64,000 nucleotides of DNA from Mycobacterium sp. 852002-51961_SCH5331710 (GTDB lineage Bacteria; Actinomycetota; Actinomycetes; Mycobacteriales; Mycobacteriaceae). The DNA lies in contig NZ_LZSQ01000113.1 of assembly GCF_001665535.1 (NCBI RefSeq), positions 124,001 through 188,000 of the forward strand, given 5' to 3'. Under the pieces are notes generated by a model, which was not told the DNA's origin, did no database searches, and was given only the letters and a program-made list of their open reading frames with translations. The stretch's first letter is position 1. Each line of letters begins with the position of its first letter. Below are positions 1 to 8,260 of the stretch, piece by piece. The position numbers were made by a program, and so were the translations under genes.

Positions 1-792
1 GTGATAACTGACCGCGGCCACACCGCGCCGCGTGAGCTCCTCGGCATAGAACTCGGTGTATTTACGGGTTGCGCAGTACAACAGCCCCGGGTGTGCGAGC
101 TGCTGCACCACATCGAGGATATCCGCGCGCTTGCGCGCCTCCTCCGTGTGATGCCGGAGGTCGAGCGAGATGTTCGGCCGGTCGAATCCGCCCGAGATCA
201 CGGTCGGCTCACGCAGACCCAAGAACTCGACGATCTCACGGCGGACCACCGCCGACGCCGTTGCGGTCAACGCTGCGACCGGCGGCCAACCCAAGCGTTC
301 GATCGCGTCACCGACCCGAAGGTACGTCGGGCGGAACTCGTGCCCCCACGCCGAAACGCAGTGTGCCTCGTCGACCACGACCAACGACGGCTTCACACCG
401 GCCAGCCGCTTCATCACGTCGTCCTTCATGAGCTGTTCGGGCCCCAGGAACACGTACCGGGCCTCACCATCCTCGATGGCCGCCCACGCCCGGTCGACGG
501 ACTTCGCGCTCTGCCGCGAGTTGATCGCCACGGCTGCGGGAGCGTCCGACTCCTCGAGCGCGGCAATCTGGTCGTGCTGCAACGCAATCAAGGGAGAAAT
601 CACGATGACCGCTCGCGGCAACAACACCGCCGGAACCTGGTAGATCGCCGACTTGCCCGAACCAGTCGGCATCACCGCCAGCACGTCCCGTCCGGCAAGA
701 ATCGCGGTCATCGCCTCGAGTTGTTCTGGGCGCAGCGTCTGCCATCCGAATACCTTCTCGGCGACGTCGCGCAACCGGTCAGAGTCGTTCAC
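1..792 (-). CDS. recQ: RecQ-family ATP-dependent DNA helicase, N-terminal part (cut by window edge)
   Basis: Reading the minus strand from GTG at 792 gives 264 codons open to the window edge, so the C-terminus is missing. In order I see a RecQ zero motif (FGWQTLRPEQ), Walker A (MPTGSGKS), motif Ia (SPLIALQHDQ), the DEAH box (VVDEAHCVSAWGHEFRP), the LTATAS motif and the start of the second helicase domain (LLYCATRKYTEFYAEEL). RecQ enzymes unwind DNA 3'-5' in recombination and repair. The GTG overlaps the stop of the upstream oxidoreductase gene (GTGA), so translation is probably coupled. Whether RQC and HRDC domains follow cannot be seen. Short RecQ-like helicases without HRDC are an alternative. 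Confidence 0.9.
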   Translation of the reverse strand, partial: MNDSDRLRDVAEKVFGWQTLRPEQLEAMTAILAGRDVLAVMPTGSGKSAIYQVPAVLLPRAVIVISPLIALQHDQIAALEESDAPAAVAINSRQSAKSVDRAWAAIEDGEARYVFLGPEQLMKDDVMKRLAGVKPSLVVVDEAHCVSAWGHEFRPTYLRVGDAIERLGWPPVAALTATASAVVRREIVEFLGLREPTVISGGFDRPNISLDLRHHTEEARKRADILDVVQQLAHPGLLYCATRKYTEFYAEELTRRGVAAVSYH

Positions 793-2384
793 CGCGTCAT
801 CAACGACAGGATCGCGCGGTTCAGCTTCCGCCGTGGCCAGCCCAGCCGCCCTTCGCCGGCCAATGCGGCACGTGCCGCATTGCGGCCGCAAACACCGTGC
901 ACTCCCCCGCCCGGAGACGCGCCTGCGCTGCCGAGATAGACGTTCTCGACCGGCGTCTCGGCGCCACCGAAGCCCGGGAACGGCCGAAAGATCAACTGCT
1001 GGAACAGCTGTGACGTTCCGCCGTTCACCGCGCCTGCATGCAGGTTGGCATCACTGGCCTCGAGGTCGGACGGGCGCTGGATCGACTTGCCGACGATGTG
1101 ATCGCTGAACCCCGGCGCGTGCTTCTCCAACACCATGTCCACCGCCGCCGACAGCTGGTCTGCGGAGGCATCATCGGCGACACCTCGCGGCAGATGCGTG
1201 TAGGCCCATGCGCTTTCGGTGCCCTCGGGTGAGCGACTCGGATCGGAGGTCGTCATCTGACCGAACAGCAGGAACGGGTGCAGCGGCACCGTCTCGGTGT
1301 TGAGGTCGGCCATCCACCGGATGAGGCCGTTGTGGTCGGCGCCGAGGTGGACGGTTCCCGCGTCGTTCAGGCTCTTGGAGCGCCACGGGATGGGCGCGTC
1401 GAGCGCATAGTTGATCTTCAACACCGGGGTGTCCCAGACGAATCGGTCGAGGCTCTGCAGCACCGAACCGGGTAGCGCGTCAGCCGGCAGCAGTTCGCGG
1501 TAGAGCAGCGGAGCCGAGGTGTCGGCGATGACGGCGCGGCGCACCCGAACGGTCTCGCCGCCGGCGGTGTGGACGGCAACTGCGCGGCCACCTCGGACGT
1601 CGATCCGCTCGACTTGCTGTCGACACTTGATCTGGGCGCCCGCTGATGTGACGCGGTTGACCAGCGCCGCGGCGAGTTGTCCCGCGCCGCCGATTGGAAC
1701 CGGGAAGCCGCCGTCCTGGGCCATCATGATGAGCATGTAGCCCATGACGCCGCTGCCCGGCGCGTCGATCGGGACGTCGGCGTGCATCGCGTTGCCCAAC
1801 AACAAGAGTCGTGCGGCCTCGCCGTCGAACAGGTGCTCGGCCATCACCCCCGCGGGGAGCAGGAGTAGGTGCGCCAGTTGGAGGGCTTCGGCGGTACCCA
1901 GCTCACGCAGCAGTCCCACCGCCCCGCGCATCGGAGGGAACGGCGAGAACAGCGTCTCGAGCAGCGGTTCCTTGATGCGTTGCCATTGGGAGAACAAGTC
2001 GCGCCAGCGCGATCCGTCTCCTGCAGTGCGACGTTCGAGATCGTCTACGGTGCGGTCGAGTTCGCGCCAGATCAGCGGGGCGTCGTCGTCATCGGCGGAG
2101 CTTGCATGGCCGACGACCGCCGGTGAGTGCGACCAGCGCAGCCCGTGCTCCTCGAGGTGCAGTGCCTTGAGAGCCGGTGAGGTGACCGACAGTGGGTAGA
2201 AGGCGCTGTAGAGATCGCTGACGTAGCCGGGAAACAGTTCGGCGCTCTTCACGGCGCCGCCAGGTTGATCCTGCGCTTCCAGAACCAGCACGTCCCAGCC
2301 CGCGTCGGCGAGCATCGCCGCGGCGACCAAACCGTTGTGGCCGGCGCCGATCACCACAGCATCGGCTGAAGCCGGCACAGTCAC
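789..2384 (-). CDS. CrtI/phytoene-dehydrogenase-like FAD oxidoreductase
   Basis: 531 residues. The N-terminus has a dinucleotide-binding fold with GAGHNG (about residues 13-18) followed by the acidic end of strand 2 (VLVLEAQDQPGGA), the signature of the CrtI/amine-oxidase-like FAD family. The C-terminus has the usual second FAD-contacting segment (ENVYLGSAGASPGGGVHGVCG). Members oxidise or isomerise polyenes and other lipophilic substrates; no carotenoid genes (crtB, crtE) lie nearby, so the substrate is unknown. The gene sits between an SDR and recQ with 4-base overlaps on both sides, so the three are probably co-transcribed. The start (GTG/ATG region at 2384) overlaps the SDR stop. Confidence 0.85.
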   Translation of the reverse strand: MTVPASADAVVIGAGHNGLVAAAMLADAGWDVLVLEAQDQPGGAVKSAELFPGYVSDLYSAFYPLSVTSPALKALHLEEHGLRWSHSPAVVGHASSADDDDAPLIWRELDRTVDDLERRTAGDGSRWRDLFSQWQRIKEPLLETLFSPFPPMRGAVGLLRELGTAEALQLAHLLLLPAGVMAEHLFDGEAARLLLLGNAMHADVPIDAPGSGVMGYMLIMMAQDGGFPVPIGGAGQLAAALVNRVTSAGAQIKCRQQVERIDVRGGRAVAVHTAGGETVRVRRAVIADTSAPLLYRELLPADALPGSVLQSLDRFVWDTPVLKINYALDAPIPWRSKSLNDAGTVHLGADHNGLIRWMADLNTETVPLHPFLLFGQMTTSDPSRSPEGTESAWAYTHLPRGVADDASADQLSAAVDMVLEKHAPGFSDHIVGKSIQRPSDLEASDANLHAGAVNGGTSQLFQQLIFRPFPGFGGAETPVENVYLGSAGASPGGGVHGVCGRNAARAALAGEGRLGWPRRKLNRAILSLMTR

Positions 2385-3160
2385 CTCGAGATCAGCCTGT
2401 TCGACGCCGCTTTGACCGAGTCGGGAAGGAACCGGTTTACCAGGCCCATGCCCTTCGAAAGTGGCGATGACGCAACGATTTTCTTCCTTCCCTGCATCAG
2501 CGCGTCGTATCCCTGTTTTGCCACCTTGCCGGCGTCGTCCTTCGGCATTTTGCCGACCAGGGTGTCGAGCATGTTGACGCGTCGGAAGAAGTTGGTGTCG
2601 GTGGGACCGGGCATCAGCGCGGTGATGGTGACGTCGGTATCGCGCAATTCGTCTTGGAGCGCTTCGGCGAACGACTGCACGAACGACTTGGACGCGTTGT
2701 AGATCGTCTGATACGAGCCGGGCATCATCGCCACGATCGACGACGTGAAGAGCAGCTTGCCCGAGTTGGCGCTGACCATGTCGCCGAGGATCAGCTTGGC
2801 CAGTTGCACCGTCCCTCGGACGTTCAGGTCGATGACGTTGAAGTCCTCTTCGAGGCCGCGGTCGACGAAGCGGTTGCCGCCGCCTCCGGTGCCGGCGTTG
2901 AGGGCGGCGGCGTCCATCCGTCTGCCGTCTTCGGTGGCGCTGCTGTAGAGGCGATCGACTTCGGCCTCTTTGCGCAGATCGACCTGAACCGCGCGCACCT
3001 CGGTGCCGCTGGCGGCGAGTTTGTCGGCGCTGGCGTGGATGCCGTCGTCGTCGGCGGCGACGATGAGGTCGTATCCGTCGTCGGCAAACAGCTTCGCCAG
3101 TTCGAATCCGATCCCGCTCGAAGCGCCTGTCACAAGCGCGAGTGGTCGTCCTTGAGCCAT
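2381..3160 (-). CDS. Short-chain dehydrogenase/reductase
   Basis: 259 residues, a normal length for a classical SDR. The cofactor motif TGASSGIG is at residues 13-20. The structural motif is NAGTG rather than NAGG. The catalytic Ser is in LLFTSSIVAM, and the YxxxK pair is in YNASK. The segment following the catalytic Lys (LMPGPTDTNFF) is typical of the family. The substrate is not predictable. It is the first gene of an overlapping SDR/CrtI-like/RecQ operon, so it may act in the same lipid or polyene conversion as the CrtI-like enzyme. The ATG at 3160 is followed immediately by the nucleotide-binding strand. Confidence 0.9.
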   Translation of the reverse strand: MAQGRPLALVTGASSGIGFELAKLFADDGYDLIVAADDDGIHASADKLAASGTEVRAVQVDLRKEAEVDRLYSSATEDGRRMDAAALNAGTGGGGNRFVDRGLEEDFNVIDLNVRGTVQLAKLILGDMVSANSGKLLFTSSIVAMMPGSYQTIYNASKSFVQSFAEALQDELRDTDVTITALMPGPTDTNFFRRVNMLDTLVGKMPKDDAGKVAKQGYDALMQGRKKIVASSPLSKGMGLVNRFLPDSVKAASNRLISR

Positions 3161-3256
3161 GGTGGCGGGCTACCCGACGGGGCTCCCGTCAAACGCGCGG
3201 AGCATGCCGCCGACGTCAGCCGGTGTTGTGGTTGTCGTCGCTTGGAAAGCCAGCCG

Positions 3257-4699
3257 TCAGCTTGCGTCGCGATCATTGCCGTGGTCATCCCCGCCGTCGT
3301 CAGGACCCGCTCCGCTGACTTCGTCATCGCCCTCGTCGGGTATCAGGTAGCGGTTTGGGTGGTGATAGTTGTTGACGCGGGCTTGGCCGGTATCGAGCTG
3401 CGGCGGAGGAAGCCATGAGGTGCGCCCGTCTTTGCGTTTGCGGGTGCGCCAGCCGCCGGGTTTGACCCGCCGATTGTCGGGCCCACACGCGAGGGTCAGC
3501 TCGTCGATGTTGGTCTGACCCTCAGCGGCCCAATCGTTGACCGCGTGGTGAACCTGGCACTGATAGGCCGGGGCGGTACAGCCGGGCCTGGTGCAGCCCC
3601 GATCCTTCGCGAAGAGCACCAGCCGTTGGGCTTTGGACGCCAAACGTCGGCCGCGCCCGAGGTAGAGGGGTTCTTCGGTGGCCTTGTCGAAAATCGCCAG
3701 ATACGGATGCGCCGCCGCGGCTTCTTTGATGACCTCGCTCATCGGCAGCAGTGAACCGCCGCCGGTGACCGCCTGCCCGGTGCCGGACTCCAACTCCTGC
3801 AAGGTGGTGGTGATCAGCAGCGTGGCCGGCAGCCCGTTGTGCGAACCCAGTTCGCCCGATGCGAGCAGGGCCCGGCACATCGCCCCCAACGCGTCGTGGT
3901 TGCGCTGCCCCACCGAGCGGGTATCCGAAGCCACCGCCTCGGGCGACGGCTCACCATCCGGGCAGGTGTTCTTGCCGTCGGGGTGGTCGCCGTCGGGGTT
4001 GTTCCTGCCGGGCGCGGCTTCGGTGGCTAACACGGCTTCCAATGCGGCCCGCGTCGCGGGGTCGAGCAGCCCCCGTAGCTCACTCATCCCGTCGAGGCGT
4101 TGACGACCCAACCGCAACCACCGCTGCGCCGCGCGCAATTCATCGGAGAAGTCCCCGTCGGGGTTCAGATAGGCCGCCAACCGCTGCGCGGCCGCACGCA
4201 ACTCCTCGGGAGTGTGCTTCGCCGCAAGGCCAGCGAGTTGGGCTTCGGCGGCCTCACGCACGTCAAACGGTGTCGAGGCGGGGATCTCCTTGGCCAAGAA
4301 CCGCCGAATCACCCGCACATGCTCGGCCCCCACCAGGCCCTTTGCCACCGCGGCGGCCGTGTGCGCCAACTCCGGTTGCAGTGTTTCGCCGGTCATCGCC
4401 CGCCGCGGCGCCAACTCCGCCGCTTCAGCCACCCGCCGACTCGCCTCAGCCTTGGAGATCCGCAACAACACCGTCAACGCGCCGGCCGCACTGTGCTCCC
4501 CCAGCTCCGCCAACGGCGCGCCCTGCAGCCCAGCGACCAGCCGATGCCCCACCATCGCTTGGCGGCGCGTGAAGGCCTCCCATTGGGCGGTCAACGCCAA
4601 CTGCTCAGCGGTGCTCAAGGTGTCGAACGACTCGGCGACCATCGCGGACAGCTCGCGGTCCATCGCCGCGATCCGTTGGCTGATCTGCTCCGCCGCCAT
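3257..4699 (-). CDS. 13E12-repeat family protein: DUF222 plus HNH endonuclease domain
   Basis: 480 residues from ATG 4699. Residues about 1-330 are the helical DUF222 region (motifs such as WEAFTRRQAMVGHRL, GRRLASKAQRL). The C-terminus carries an HNH nuclease core (KDRGCTRPGCTAPAYQCQVHHAVNDWAAEGQTN, read in parts: RPGC, CQVHH, then LTLACGPDN). This is the mycobacterial 13E12 REP family, several members of which are LexA-regulated in M. tuberculosis. The frame stays open to 4768, but I chose 4699 because a perfect SOS box sits directly upstream and an embedded -10 puts transcription at this ATG. The C-terminal tail is acidic and low-complexity. The biological role of the family is unknown. Confidence 0.9.
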   Translation of the reverse strand: MAAEQISQRIAAMDRELSAMVAESFDTLSTAEQLALTAQWEAFTRRQAMVGHRLVAGLQGAPLAELGEHSAAGALTVLLRISKAEASRRVAEAAELAPRRAMTGETLQPELAHTAAAVAKGLVGAEHVRVIRRFLAKEIPASTPFDVREAAEAQLAGLAAKHTPEELRAAAQRLAAYLNPDGDFSDELRAAQRWLRLGRQRLDGMSELRGLLDPATRAALEAVLATEAAPGRNNPDGDHPDGKNTCPDGEPSPEAVASDTRSVGQRNHDALGAMCRALLASGELGSHNGLPATLLITTTLQELESGTGQAVTGGGSLLPMSEVIKEAAAAHPYLAIFDKATEEPLYLGRGRRLASKAQRLVLFAKDRGCTRPGCTAPAYQCQVHHAVNDWAAEGQTNIDELTLACGPDNRRVKPGGWRTRKRKDGRTSWLPPPQLDTGQARVNNYHHPNRYLIPDEGDDEVSGAGPDDGGDDHGNDRDAS

Positions 4700-4701
4700 A
4701 C

Positions 4702-4717
4702 TCGAACAATAGTTCGA
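4702..4717 (-). promoter_or_regulatory. LexA SOS box with embedded -10 element
   Basis: The sequence TCGAAC-AATA-GTTCGA is a perfect inverted repeat and an exact match to the mycobacterial SOS box TCGAAC-N4-GTTCGA. On the minus strand a TATTGT hexamer (4711-4706) lies inside it, six bases before the ATG at 4699. LexA binding would therefore cover the core promoter, and the transcript would start at the ATG (leaderless). The match is seen; LexA control is inferred from known 13E12 genes. Confidence 0.85.
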
Positions 4718-4868
4718 CCTACTGACAGCCAGGCCCCATTTGTGACCACTGAAACCAAAGAGACACAAGTGAATTGAGAGAAGACGGCCGGGCGTGGAGC
4801 CGGCCCGCTGGCCAAATCAATCCGCAAGACGTTTGAGCCGCAAGCGGTCCAGCAGGAATGATGTACGG

Positions 4869-7364
4869 ATGGGAATACTGGGACGCAAGACCGGGGACCT
4901 GCGCGTCTACCTCGGCGCCGCGCCCGGTGTCGGCAAGACCTACTCCATGCTGGCCGAGGCGCACCGTCGTCTCGAACGCGGAACCGATGTGGTCGCCGCC
5001 ATCGTCGACACGCACGGTCGCCGCAAGGTCGGCCAGCAGGTGGCGGGTATCGAAGTGGTGCCTCCCCGCACGACGGAGCACGGCGACCACGAGATCGACG
5101 TGGCCGCGATCATCCAGCGTCGGCCGAAGGTCGTGCTCGTCGACGACTTCGCCCACTCGAACGCACCGGGCTGCAAGAACAAGAAGCGTTGGCAGGACGT
5201 CGAAGAACTGCTCAACGCCGGCATCACCGTGATCACCACAGTCAACATCCAGAACCTGGAAAGCGTGTCCGACCTGGCCGCCCAGATCACCGGAGTCGAG
5301 GAATCCGACCGCATCCCCGACGAGGTGGTGCGCGCCGCCGACCAGATCGAGTTGGTCGACATCACACCGGAAGCGTTGCGGCGCAGGCTGGCTCACGGCA
5401 ACGTCTACCCGCCCGAACGCGTCGACGCCGCACTGTCGAATTACTTCCGTCCCGAGAACCTCACTGCACTACGGCAATTGACCCTGCTCTGGCTGGCCGA
5501 TCAGGTCGACGCCGCCCTCGCCAAGTACCGCTCCGACAAGAAGATCAGCGACCGGTGGGCGCCTCGCGAACGCGTGGTTGTCGGGGTCACCGGAGGCCCC
5601 GAGTCCGAGGTGCTGGTGCGACGCGCGTCGCGAATCGCCTCCCGTACGGGCGCCGACCTCAGGGTTGTCCACGTCGTGGACGGCGGTGGCCTGACCGCCA
5701 TCTCGGACCAGCAGAAGAAGGCCGTGCGCGAACTGGCGGCAAGCCTGGGCGCCACCATGCACACCGTCGTCGGCGACGACGTCGCCACCTCGCTCATCGA
5801 CTACGCGCACGACGTCAACGCGACCCAACTGGTCGTCGGGACCTCACGTCGTTCGCGGCTGTCGCGCATGTTCGACGAAGGCATCAGCGAGGCCGTCGTA
5901 CAACAGTCGGGCAACCTCGACGTCCACATGGTCACCCACGACCAAGCCAGCACCGGCATCTCGTGGTCCCGCCTCTCGACTCGCCAGCGTCGGCTCACGT
6001 CATGGCTTGGCGCCGTGGCGATTCCGGTCGCGGTCTGTGCTCTGACGCTGGTGTTGCCGGACCGGTTCCGTCACATCGGCGGTCCCGGCGCACTGTTCTT
6101 CGTCGGCGTACTCGGCACCGCCGTGCTCGGCGGCCTCGCTCCGGCGATCACCGCCGCGGTGCTCTCGGGAGTGTTGATCACTTTCTTCCTCGTGGCTCCG
6201 GAGAACACGTTCTCCGTCCACGACACCGACACAGCGATCGCGACGCTGATACTGCTGCTCTTCGCCGTCACGGTCGCCACGTTCGTCGTTCGCGCGGCGC
6301 GGCGAGTGCGAGAAGCGCGGCGGGCCAACCAGGAAGCCGCGCTGCTGGCACTCTTCGCCGACGGTGTGTTGCACGACGCGGACCTGGACGGTCTGTTGGA
6401 ACATCTCCGCGAAACGTACTCGCAGCGCGGTGTGAGCCTCGTCCGCAGCCAAACCGGTGAGATCCTCGCCTCCGTCGGCACCGATCCCTGCGCGGATGTC
6501 GACGACGCGGACACCTCCGTCGAAATCGGCGACGACGAGTACTGGATGCTGTTGAGCGGCCCGGCGTTGACCGCGCGCGACCGCCGCGTCCTCGGTGGCG
6601 TCGGCAAGCAGGCCGTCAACCTGCTCAGGCAACGAGAGAGGGCCGAGGCGAACAAGGCCGAAGCCGTAGGGCAGGCGGACAAACTGCGCCATGCACTCCT
6701 CACCGCCGTCAGCGACGACCTGCGCACCCCGCTAGCGGCCGCCAAGGCGGCGACGTCTCGAATCCGCAACGGCGACGTCGACATCTCCGCCGACAACACC
6801 GCCGAACTCCTCGCCACCGTCGAGGACTCCGTCGACCAGCTGACCGCGTTGGTGGCCAACCTGCTTGACTCGGCACGCCTGGCCGCAGGAGCGGTTCGCC
6901 CCGAGATGGTGCGCGTCGAACTCGAGCACGTGGTTCAGCGCGCGTTGCTTGGAATTCGCGCCGACACAAGCGGTTTCACTCGCCCGGGCAGCGAGCGGGT
7001 TAAGGTGGAGATCGACTCCGACGCGGTCCTGGCCGACAGTGAACTGCTCGAACGCGTGCTGGCCAACCTGATCGACAACTCGCTGCGCTACGCCGAGGGC
7101 AGCCTGGTGCGGGTGACCGCGGGGCAGGTCGGCGACCGGGTGCTCATCGCCGTCGTCGACGAGGGTCCTGGGATCCCGCGCGGCAGCGAGCAGCAGGCGT
7201 TCGCCCCGTTCCAGCGGCTCGGCGACGACGACACGATCGGAATCGGGCTCGGGCTGTCCGTCGCCTCCGGATTCGTCGAGGCGATGGGCGGAACCATCTC
7301 GGCGTCCGACACCCCCGGCGGAGGCCTGACGGTCGAGATCGACCTGCCCGCCGCACCGAACTAG
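4869..7364 (+). CDS. kdpD: Orphan KdpD-type sensor kinase lacking the phospho-acceptor His
   Basis: 831 residues from ATG 4869. Order: KdpD N-domain with Walker A (GAAPGVGKT, residues 16-24) and the RWQDVEELLNAGI segment; a USP domain; four membrane segments of the DUF4118 type (about 380-480); a GAF-like region; then a HisKA-like helix and an ATPase domain with N box (NLIDNSLRYAEG), DEGPGIP and GIGLGLSVA. KdpD normally senses K+ and c-di-AMP and phosphorylates KdpE. Here the H box reads AVSDDLRTPLA: the usual SHDLR His is Asp616 (codon GAC at 6714-6716). No kdpE or kdpFABC lies nearby. ATP binding looks intact, so this may be a pseudokinase or a phosphatase-type regulator. The end overlaps the convergent hydrolase gene by 4 bases. 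Confidence 0.9.
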   Translation: MGILGRKTGDLRVYLGAAPGVGKTYSMLAEAHRRLERGTDVVAAIVDTHGRRKVGQQVAGIEVVPPRTTEHGDHEIDVAAIIQRRPKVVLVDDFAHSNAPGCKNKKRWQDVEELLNAGITVITTVNIQNLESVSDLAAQITGVEESDRIPDEVVRAADQIELVDITPEALRRRLAHGNVYPPERVDAALSNYFRPENLTALRQLTLLWLADQVDAALAKYRSDKKISDRWAPRERVVVGVTGGPESEVLVRRASRIASRTGADLRVVHVVDGGGLTAISDQQKKAVRELAASLGATMHTVVGDDVATSLIDYAHDVNATQLVVGTSRRSRLSRMFDEGISEAVVQQSGNLDVHMVTHDQASTGISWSRLSTRQRRLTSWLGAVAIPVAVCALTLVLPDRFRHIGGPGALFFVGVLGTAVLGGLAPAITAAVLSGVLITFFLVAPENTFSVHDTDTAIATLILLLFAVTVATFVVRAARRVREARRANQEAALLALFADGVLHDADLDGLLEHLRETYSQRGVSLVRSQTGEILASVGTDPCADVDDADTSVEIGDDEYWMLLSGPALTARDRRVLGGVGKQAVNLLRQRERAEANKAEAVGQADKLRHALLTAVSDDLRTPLAAAKAATSRIRNGDVDISADNTAELLATVEDSVDQLTALVANLLDSARLAAGAVRPEMVRVELEHVVQRALLGIRADTSGFTRPGSERVKVEIDSDAVLADSELLERVLANLIDNSLRYAEGSLVRVTAGQVGDRVLIAVVDEGPGIPRGSEQQAFAPFQRLGDDDTIGIGLGLSVASGFVEAMGGTISASDTPGGGLTVEIDLPAAPN

Positions 7365-8221
7365 GCCGTCTCCTCCGCCAGCGCGACCAGCGCCGCGCGC
7401 ACCAGATCGGGTCGCTCGTCGACGATGAAGTGGCTGGCATCGACCGTCTGCAACCGGTAATCGTCCGCATTGGCGTTCTCGGCCGCAACCCACGATGGAT
7501 GCACCACCGCATCGCCCAGTCCGAACAGCGCGCGAATCGGCACCGTCGCCCGTCGCGTCTCAGGACTACGCGCGCTGCCCAGGAGCTCCTTCGTGAGGAA
7601 GGTCCGGTACGTATCGCGCGCGGCCCGGGCGCACACCGGGTCGCGGAACCGGTCCGAAAAGACCCGGACGTCGGCGTCGGACATCTTCGAGCCGATGCCG
7701 AAGATCATCTTCTCGAGGAATGGTGTGCGGCGCTGCACCAGCACTCCGGCCGTCGCGATCGGTATCTGGTACGCGAAGCGCCATAGCCGGTGCAGAACAT
7801 CGCGCGTCGACAACCACGGATAGGCCATATTGCAGGCCAGGTAACCGTCGAATCGCTCCGGCGCTCGCAGGATCATCAGGTATCCGACGAAGGCGCCCCA
7901 GTCGTGAGCCAACAGCAGTACGCGATCGAGGCCCAGAGCATCCAGAAGGGCGAGAACGTCAGTGGCGACGTCTTCCTTGGCCCACCGGTGCGGTGGCGGA
8001 CCGGACCATCCATAACCAGGCAGGTCAGGTGCGATGATCCGGAGCCCCGCCGGGGGATCGGCAAGCAGATCCCGGTATTCCCAATGGTGTTGCGGCCAGC
8101 CGTGCAGCGCCACGACCGGACGCCCGTCGGCGGGGCCGGCCTCGGTCACGTGGAAGCGCACGCCGCGGGCGGTGACATGCGACCGTCGCACCCCTTCGAT
8201 CGGCGGAGGAGCAGAGGTCAT
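7361..8221 (-). CDS. Alpha/beta hydrolase, epoxide-hydrolase/dehalogenase-like
   Basis: 286 residues. The oxyanion motif HGWP (about residues 40-43) and the nucleophile elbow LLAHDWGAF have Asp as nucleophile, which is the pattern of epoxide hydrolases and haloalkane dehalogenases rather than esterases (GxSxG). The catalytic His is in DASHFIVDERPDLV near the C-terminus. A cap domain fits between. These enzymes open epoxides or cleave C-halogen bonds; HGWPQHHWEYR with the HGWP Pro favours an epoxide hydrolase. The gene is divergent from prpE with only 39 bases between start codons. A -10 hexamer six bases before the ATG suggests a leaderless mRNA. Confidence 0.85.
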   Translation of the reverse strand: MTSAPPPIEGVRRSHVTARGVRFHVTEAGPADGRPVVALHGWPQHHWEYRDLLADPPAGLRIIAPDLPGYGWSGPPPHRWAKEDVATDVLALLDALGLDRVLLLAHDWGAFVGYLMILRAPERFDGYLACNMAYPWLSTRDVLHRLWRFAYQIPIATAGVLVQRRTPFLEKMIFGIGSKMSDADVRVFSDRFRDPVCARAARDTYRTFLTKELLGSARSPETRRATVPIRALFGLGDAVVHPSWVAAENANADDYRLQTVDASHFIVDERPDLVRAALVALAEETA

Positions 8222-8227
8222 AACGCG

Positions 8228-8233
8228 ACTATA
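8228..8233 (-). promoter_or_regulatory. -10 element for leaderless hydrolase transcript
   Basis: On the minus strand TATAGT is followed by six bases (CGCGTT) and then the ATG at 8221. This spacing places the transcription start at the A of the start codon, as in mycobacterial leaderless mRNAs. No Shine-Dalgarno sequence is present. Confidence 0.55.
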
Positions 8234-8249
8234 GGAACTGCCGTCGCGC

Positions 8250-8255
8250 TAACGT
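8250..8255 (+). promoter_or_regulatory. -10 element for leaderless prpE transcript
   Basis: TAACGT is followed by five bases and the ATG at 8261; there is no Shine-Dalgarno sequence. Together with the minus-strand TATAGT at 8228-8233 this makes two back-to-back leaderless promoters inside 39 bases. Confidence 0.45.
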
Positions 8256-8260
8256 GCGGT

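Noticed and set aside
1..939. Long plus-strand open frame antisense to recQ and the CrtI-like gene
   Set aside because: The minus-strand product has all RecQ motifs; the plus frame has no recognisable motif and the Arg/Pro/His-rich composition of a GC-rich shadow.
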